The notes under the pieces are model-generated. The model worked only from the letters and a program-made list of their open reading frames with translations. It was not told where the DNA came from and searched no databases. A program made the position numbers and the translations under genes. Shown here piece after piece: positions 59,059-64,000 of a DNA stretch of 64,000 bases. Location of the stretch: the NCBI GenBank assembly GCA_948567375.1, contig OX419756.1:59782333-59846332 (forward strand). Reading direction: 5' to 3'. Source of the DNA: Lunularia cruciata. Taxonomy: Eukaryota; Streptophyta; Marchantiopsida; Lunulariales; Lunulariaceae. How positions within the stretch are numbered: the stretch's first letter is position 1; every line of letters begins with the position of its first letter.

Positions 59059-59640
59059 TCATAGTCCTTCTTTTTCCATCTTCCTAATGTAGGCAAGATA
59101 GAGATGACTTAGTCTTGAATGCCAAAGTACAATATCTAACTTTTGACATTGTTTTTGATTTTCTTGCTTCTCACTCTCCCAATTGCTTGCAATAATAGAG
59201 TTTCCTTGGGAAATGATACCTATCTTGGTAAATTTGGTTTGAAGTCTATAAAGCTTTGAATTGCAAACACACTTCATCACCAATGCTCCATCTTTCTCCA
59301 TGTGATACCCTTCTTTGGTGTAGGTGGTTTGGATGCCTTTGTCTGCTGCTTGACCAATGCTGAATAGGCTGCTCTTCAACTCCAAAATGTAGAGCACTAC
59401 TCTAATGACTCCTTGTCTTATTGCACCAAGCTTACAAGAAATTAGAATGTCTCCCACTCCAACAACCCAAACCTTTCAATCATTAACAACATACATGGGC
59501 CAATTTTCTTCTTCAATCTTCTTGAAATCTAGAAACCACTCATTTTTATTGGTCATGTGCTCGAAAGCTCCTCCATCAGCATACCCAACATCATCATTTA
59601 GATAATTGATACTTGCAGAAATTTTAAAACTAGCAATAAA
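59059..59640 (-). pseudogene. Copia protease remnant and GAG-pre-integrase domain
   Basis: GDILISCKLG, LYILELKSSLFSIGQAADKG, and KLDIVLWHSRLSHLYLAYI with RKMEKEGL (59457-59059): the L-x-H-x-R-x-G/S-H motif of the GAG-pre-integrase domain that binds zinc at the integrase N-terminus. Upstream to about 59640 the protease is heavily broken by stops; SFRAHDQ..MVSRFQE is seen but no clean D-S/T-G. Confidence 0.83.
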
Positions 59641-59714
59641 TGCAATATTATATTGTTAGAGCATTGACTTGACTTCTAAGATCAGCAACATTTTGTGGCT
59701 TTCTTCTTGGGAAT

Positions 59715-60300
59715 TTCTACTCACCTTTGCATTCTCTTGCCCAATGCCCTTTCTTTTTGCACTTATTGTAACTTGTTCTTTGCTTCAATTTAGAAATGTT
59801 GGTGTTCTTTTGAGTCTTGCCATCACTGTTACCTCTAATGCTTCTTTATTGGCAACAAGAAATGCTCTTTCTCCTAAAATCTCTTCTTTTTCCTCTCTAT
59901 ATCCATTCAAGGTTTCTTCTTTGAGCAATCTTGGAGTGAGTCTCACAATGGTTTGCTGCTCCTTAGGTATATTATCCCACACGGCTATTATATGGTGATA
60001 AGCTTGTAGCAAACTACAAATACTCCTATGATGATTGAGGAATCATCTTTTCAAACAACAGGGTTACTCAATTGACTAGCAAGAGTTTCTACTTGGCTAA
60101 TAAAACCTTCTATCTCTTCTCTTGGTTTCATTTGTAATTGAAAAATCTCTATTAGTGAATGCACCTGTTCTCTAAAGCACATTAACTAAATCAATATAGT
60201 GCAAATGTAGTTTGCTATTCTATAATTGATTAGTCTCTATAAATAGTTCTCTTCTATGGTTGCATAGATATACATTTCTACAACATTGTTCTTGCTTTGC
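59715..60300 (-). pseudogene. Copia gag C-terminal part with zinc knuckle
   Basis: 60012-59785 encodes IPKEQQTIVRLTPRLLKEE and NGYREEKEEILGE, the end of a Copia gag. Then YNKCKKKGHWARECK (about 59775-59728), a C-x2-C-x4-H-x4-C knuckle whose first Cys has become Tyr. Upstream to the 5' LTR the gag is too broken to read. Confidence 0.8.
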
Positions 60301-60600
60301 CAATTTATCTCTCCTCCATTTGCTATGACTTGTTGTATAGTCTTTGTCCCATTAACTATCCTTGTAAGTCTCTCTCACTTAAAGAAGATCATCACAAGGA
60401 AATTCCAAATCAAGAAATTATCCCTATTGAATTGAGTAATGTATGCTATATCTCTCACATCACTCCTTTTATCCATTGTGTCCTAATCTACTCTTAGATT
60501 TGAAAGATATCTTCTGGTCTCTTAGTCTCTTTGAAATACTTCGACAATAATTGCCTTCTATCACTCTTGATGCATGAGGAAACATGGGCCCATAATCCAT

Positions 60601-61020
60601 TGAAATCCATCATAATATTGATACAAATTTGCATAGCATTTACAACATACAAGGAACAAAAAAAGGTATACAAAGCACTTTTGAAAATATCGTCTTATTG
60701 CAAATCTAGTTGCATGAAATGAGCAATGGAATACCTATAGGCTAGTATGCATGTTCTAAGCTAATGAAAAACTTGGTTATTTTGCTTGCCCTTGTTTCTC
60801 TAGACTGTTGCTTACACATTCTGATGCTCAAGCTTCTTGACTATGTTGCAAACATCTTGATTGAATGAACAACATGCTCTCTCAAAAGTAAGATCTAAAT
60901 ACTCTAATCCTAAATAATGTTGTTTTTGGATGCTGGGTGCTATGTACAAACCCTAACACTTAAAGTACAAGTATATGCTATATTAATGCCACATGTACTA
61001 CCATATGAAATGTACTTTCA
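60601..61020 (-). repeat. 5' LTR of Copia element H
   Basis: Ends defined by TGAAA/TTTCA inverted termini. The PBS-like TGGATTATGGGCCC lies just inside (about 60583-60599). Confidence 0.88.
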
Positions 61021-62016
61021 ATATTTTCCAACAAATATCACAGGTTTAGATTTTATTTGTCAAAGTACTATAGTTTTAAACCACTCCAACTTGGCTTCAA
61101 TAACTATTAGGTGAGTTTACAAAAATGCCACTAACAAGTTTTTAAATCATAAAATTACTCCCCAAAAAATTTTATTTACAAAAATACCCCTAGTTGGTGC
61201 CGGGCCTTGGTGTTGGGCTAAGGAGGGCAGGCCATATTGTGTGGTACCAACTTGGTACATTTGTGGGTTACTCATGCTAACACACACATGCATAAAAACA
61301 TACAAACAAACTCCAACATCATCTTGTTTTTTTTGTTACATTCCATTCCAAGCTCCAATATGTCTGATGTTTGAGTGACAAGATGACCACTACTAGAAGA
61401 TTTTGGCTGTGTTGTCAAAGAAGTTGTAGGCATGCATATTGGAAACCTCCCAAATAGAACCCTCAAATATTCATCATGTGTCTTGTGCTTACACCATGTC
61501 AAAGTTAACAAGGAATATCACATAGAAGCTGGATCATAACAATTATCTAACCCAATAAATGCTAGCTTTATTAAGACATTTACAAAGTTATTAAAGTGGA
61601 TTATTGCATGCTGTTTAGGCACAATTTTAAGTTAATGACTTATTATATGATATTAAATAAAATTCCTTGTTTAATAAGCAGCATAGCTGCTTGAATAGAA
61701 TCTGCCACTTGCCATACTTCAATGGATAGAACACGCTTTGGACTTCAACATATAGGTCAATCCATCTTTTGGATGTTGATATGGAGTCGAGAATGACTCT
61801 GATTCTTCAGTTCAATACCAATAAAAAAATTACCCCAACTATTTCAAGCATTCTTTGAATATAGGTCAAGACATGAAGGACAATTCTATTTAAAATTATA
61901 TAACATCTAGTGGAGACTCATTGAGTATATTGTTTGCCTTTAGAATCACTATCATACTTCAGAAACTTAGCATTGTACTTTTGATCTCTTAAGTCCTTAT
62001 GGGGCTATAGGTACAA
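61021..62016. other. Non-coding, contains repeat R copy 2
   Basis: 61446-61687 duplicates 58653-58895 at about 95% identity by eye. The remainder has no recognisable gene; the 79-codon minus frame at 61272-61511 overlaps the repeat border. Confidence 0.7.
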
Positions 62017-62638
62017 TGTCCCAAGGATAAGAGAACCCTCAAGAGAAACACAAGGCTTCAGCCCTCAATACGCCAATGCCCCAAAGGAGGACCTTGTCAT
62101 TATTATATAGCAAAGGGGATCTCCTCAAAGGGAGCTTCACCCTTGGATTAAATATATGGATTGGTGGTATGTTAGTGAGATCCACCTTCAAATTAGCTGC
62201 ATGGATGGGTGACATGTTGATCCTTGTCCTATATGGTTGGTCAAGCAAATTTGACCTAAGAGACTCTTTGGGGAATCTTCCTATAGGAAGCTCAAAACAA
62301 CTTGGGTGAGGTACCATTGGAAAGCTCTCAATGAGAAAAATATAGAGGGAAAAGGAAACACTTGTTCCCTTGGGGGGATGAATTAGGTCTTGAATATAAG
62401 GGAGAAAGGCAATGGATCAACTACATTCACTCAATTTTCAAGACCTAATTCATCCCTTTAGGCCTTTAAAATTGGCTCTGAAGTTTTTGGGGTGTTTTTG
62501 GACTCTATCCTATTAGTGGAAGTACTCTTTTGGTGGCACCTCTGTCTAACCTACTTAGAGCATCATATATAACATCCTTCTAGATATTACCAAGAAATGT
62601 TTGACCTCTAGATAATATGTCTAGCTAATGGTATTACA
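62017..62638 (-). repeat. Solo LTR of the B/C Gypsy family
   Basis: Plus-strand order TGTCCCAAGGATAAGAG, a CCCAAAGGAG..TTATTATATAG promoter block, AGCTTCACCCTTGGATT, AATTCATCC, TATCCTATTAGT.GAAGTACT and GGTATTACA mirrors 4683-5420. No internal sequence accompanies it on either side, so it is probably a product of LTR recombination. A target duplication was not found. Confidence 0.85.
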
Positions 62639-63056
62639 CTAGAGCTTTCTTGACCAATTTCTTGGTCCATTTGTTCTAGTATATTCAAATTTATTGTCTA
62701 GAAAAGAGTAATGAATATTCTAAGAAGATTTCTCACTTCTATCATGGTTTCATAGAATCTTGGAACCCTATCACATAGATTCCAAAAAGTAGAAATTATT
62801 TGTAGAAATAACCAATAGGTAGTGTTCTACCATGTGGGACTCCAAGCAATACTTATGTGTAGTCCACATTAACCCGTAAGTGGTGAAACTATATATAGAT
62901 TAGAGATAGTGTATTATCCAGGTCTACTTCCCTCTTGGACAAGCCATTAGCCAACATCTTGAGGGTCAAGTAGAGGGGCTAAGAGGACTTTCAGTCTAGA
63001 GTGTTAATTCCAACCAACCTAAAAATAAAGATCAATTGTTTGCTAAATTGTGTAAC
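62639..63056 (+). repeat. Probable 5' LTR of a second Copia element
   Basis: It precedes a PBS (TGGTATCACCATG, 63057 on) and carries a TATATATAG box near 62890 and AATAAAG near 63023. The left border cannot be fixed because no second LTR lies in the window. Confidence 0.5.
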
Positions 63057-63072
63057 GTGGTATCACCATGTT
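63057..63072 (+). promoter_or_regulatory. Primer-binding site, initiator tRNA-Met type
   Basis: TGGTATCACCATGTTG, as in other plant LTR elements here. It is followed by a ~290-base leader and the gag ATG at 63363. Confidence 0.6.
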
Positions 63073-63362
63073 GTAATGGAGCATTTTGGCTTGATTTTCT
63101 TATCAAGTAAAATGAGTGCTTGGTCTAGAAGGTTTATGGTGTCATTGGGTTAGCGGTTTACTCTTTTTTGTACCTTTAAGGGTCTATGCTTTGCTGGGTG
63201 TTCTAATTTACTCGCTGCTAGGCTTCCCTCTTCTCAAGCAAGGATGTCAAGTGAAGGGCTTCCCTTTGCAAGGGAGAGTTTGCCAAATTCATGAGAGTGC
63301 TATGCATTTTTATTTTGACACAACAATCTAATACTTCTTGTTAAAATCCATATCTTGGAGTG

Positions 63363-64000
63363 ATGGCTTCAATCTCAGCTTTGAGCAATCAACACATTGA
63401 TTGTCTAAATGAGAAGAATTATATTACATGGAGTTTTGTGATGAAGTACTTTTGAGTTCTTTTTAATTGTACCAGTATGTAGATGGGTCATCATAATGTC
63501 CAAATAATTGCAAGTCTATTCATGAGAGAGAGATATGAGATGTAGAAGAATTGGAATCACACACACAAATTGTCCTTAATGTTAAAACATTGTAGCATAG
63601 TTACATACTCAAATGTGATACCATGAAGGAAATGTGTGAAAAATTAACAAAGATACATAAATATGCAAAATTCATGATTGATCTTTTCTTGTAAAAAAAA
63701 CTCTACAATATCCAATATATTGAGGGTGAGTTGATCAAAGGTCTCTTGCCAAATCTTTAACTTAAGAGATCAATATTCAAAAGCCACAGGAGAGATGAGA
63801 AAACAGAGTATGGCCATTCTTGTATTCAACATATTACCAAAATCATGAGATCCTTTGGTACAATCATTAGTATCCAAGAATGTGATCAGATTACAAAAGA
63901 TGTGGAGGAGATACCAAGAAAAGAGAGAAATGATACTCCAATTTATGCTTTTACTATGAACAAGGTCAAGGAGCATTTTCAGAAGCATGTGAAGTAGAAA
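63363..64000 (+). pseudogene. Copia-type gag N-terminus, cut by window end
   Basis: It starts MASISALSNQHIDCLNEKNY, then ITWSFVMKY, the gag opening where the polyprotein contacts its partner (L-N-x-x-N-Y-x-x-W motif of Copia gag). Further pieces in shifting frames: VLNVKTL, KCDTMKEMCEKLTKIHKYAK-like, ELIKGLLPNL, and MAILVFNILPKS.DPL (L-P-x-S motif). Stops and indels are present. The rest lies outside the window. Confidence 0.6.

Larger units (their letters stand above)
56308..61020 (-). mobile_element. Ty1/Copia element H (minus strand) with both LTRs
   Basis: LTRs at 60601-61020 (5') and 56308-56718 (3') both run TGAAAG...TTTCA on the minus strand and share GTGGCATTRATATAGC and AACTTGGTT-type blocks. 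A PBS-like TGGATTATGGGCCCATG follows the 5' LTR and GAGAGGGAGTG precedes the 3' LTR. Between them, in Copia order, lie gag, zinc knuckle, pre-integrase, integrase, RT and RNase H. A ~450-bp foreign segment interrupts the integrase. All frames are broken. Confidence 0.92.

Noticed and set aside
1-64000. tRNA, rRNA or CRISPR features
   Set aside because: No cloverleaf with A/B boxes, no rRNA sequence and no regularly spaced repeat array was seen by eye; TGGTATCA matches are retrotransposon primer-binding sites, not tRNA genes.

Overview
This window is eukaryotic nuclear DNA, almost certainly from a land plant. Three things support this: Ty3/Gypsy chromoviruses and Ty1/Copia elements with plant-type primer-binding sites complementary to initiator tRNA-Met (TGGTATCA...), a candidate host gene with a DLN/EAR-like LDLNE motif, and plant-style LTR promoters. 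The mix of chromoviruses, a Gypsy element whose pol ends in a PHD finger, and LINEs with an apparent C-terminal restriction-like endonuclease points me towards a non-seed plant (bryophyte, lycophyte or fern) or a large-genome seed plant. I cannot name the species. There are no bacterial operons, rRNAs, tRNAs or CRISPR arrays.

Layout. 0-8.1 kb is a pile-up of transposon remnants: the 3' end of a Gypsy element with integrase and PHD finger plus several pieces of its LTR, some inverted; a second Gypsy element on the minus strand (LTR, PBS, leader ORF, gag, protease) split by a solo LTR; then the 3' part of a LINE. 9.9-13 kb is a decayed minus-strand LINE with recognisable reverse-transcriptase motifs. 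13-33 kb is a higher-GC, lower-repeat island broken by LINE fragments (16.9-18.3, 27.8-29.3 kb) and several ~100-bp LINE 3' tails. It holds the only convincing host gene candidate, a 419-codon open frame on the minus strand at 23.3-24.5 kb with a probable 5'UTR intron.

33-64 kb is AT-rich and again transposon-dominated: a minus-strand Gypsy remnant (34.7-37.7 kb), a LINE fragment (38.5-39.7 kb), and a 12-kb Gypsy chromovirus (40.76-52.82 kb) whose integrase/chromodomain junction is split by a complete second chromovirus (45.46-52.02 kb). These are followed by a minus-strand Copia element with both LTRs (56.3-61.0 kb), a solo LTR (62.0-62.6 kb), and the start of another Copia element running off the window. 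Every transposon reading frame seen carries stops or frameshifts, so none looks autonomous.

The observations most worth following are: a ~140-codon leader ORF between PBS and gag shared by two copies of one Gypsy family; the PHD finger on a Gypsy integrase; heat-shock-element-like GAAnnTTC clusters placed identically upstream of the TATA box in both LTRs of the 12-kb element; repeated LINE 3'-tail modules; and several strong inverted repeats.
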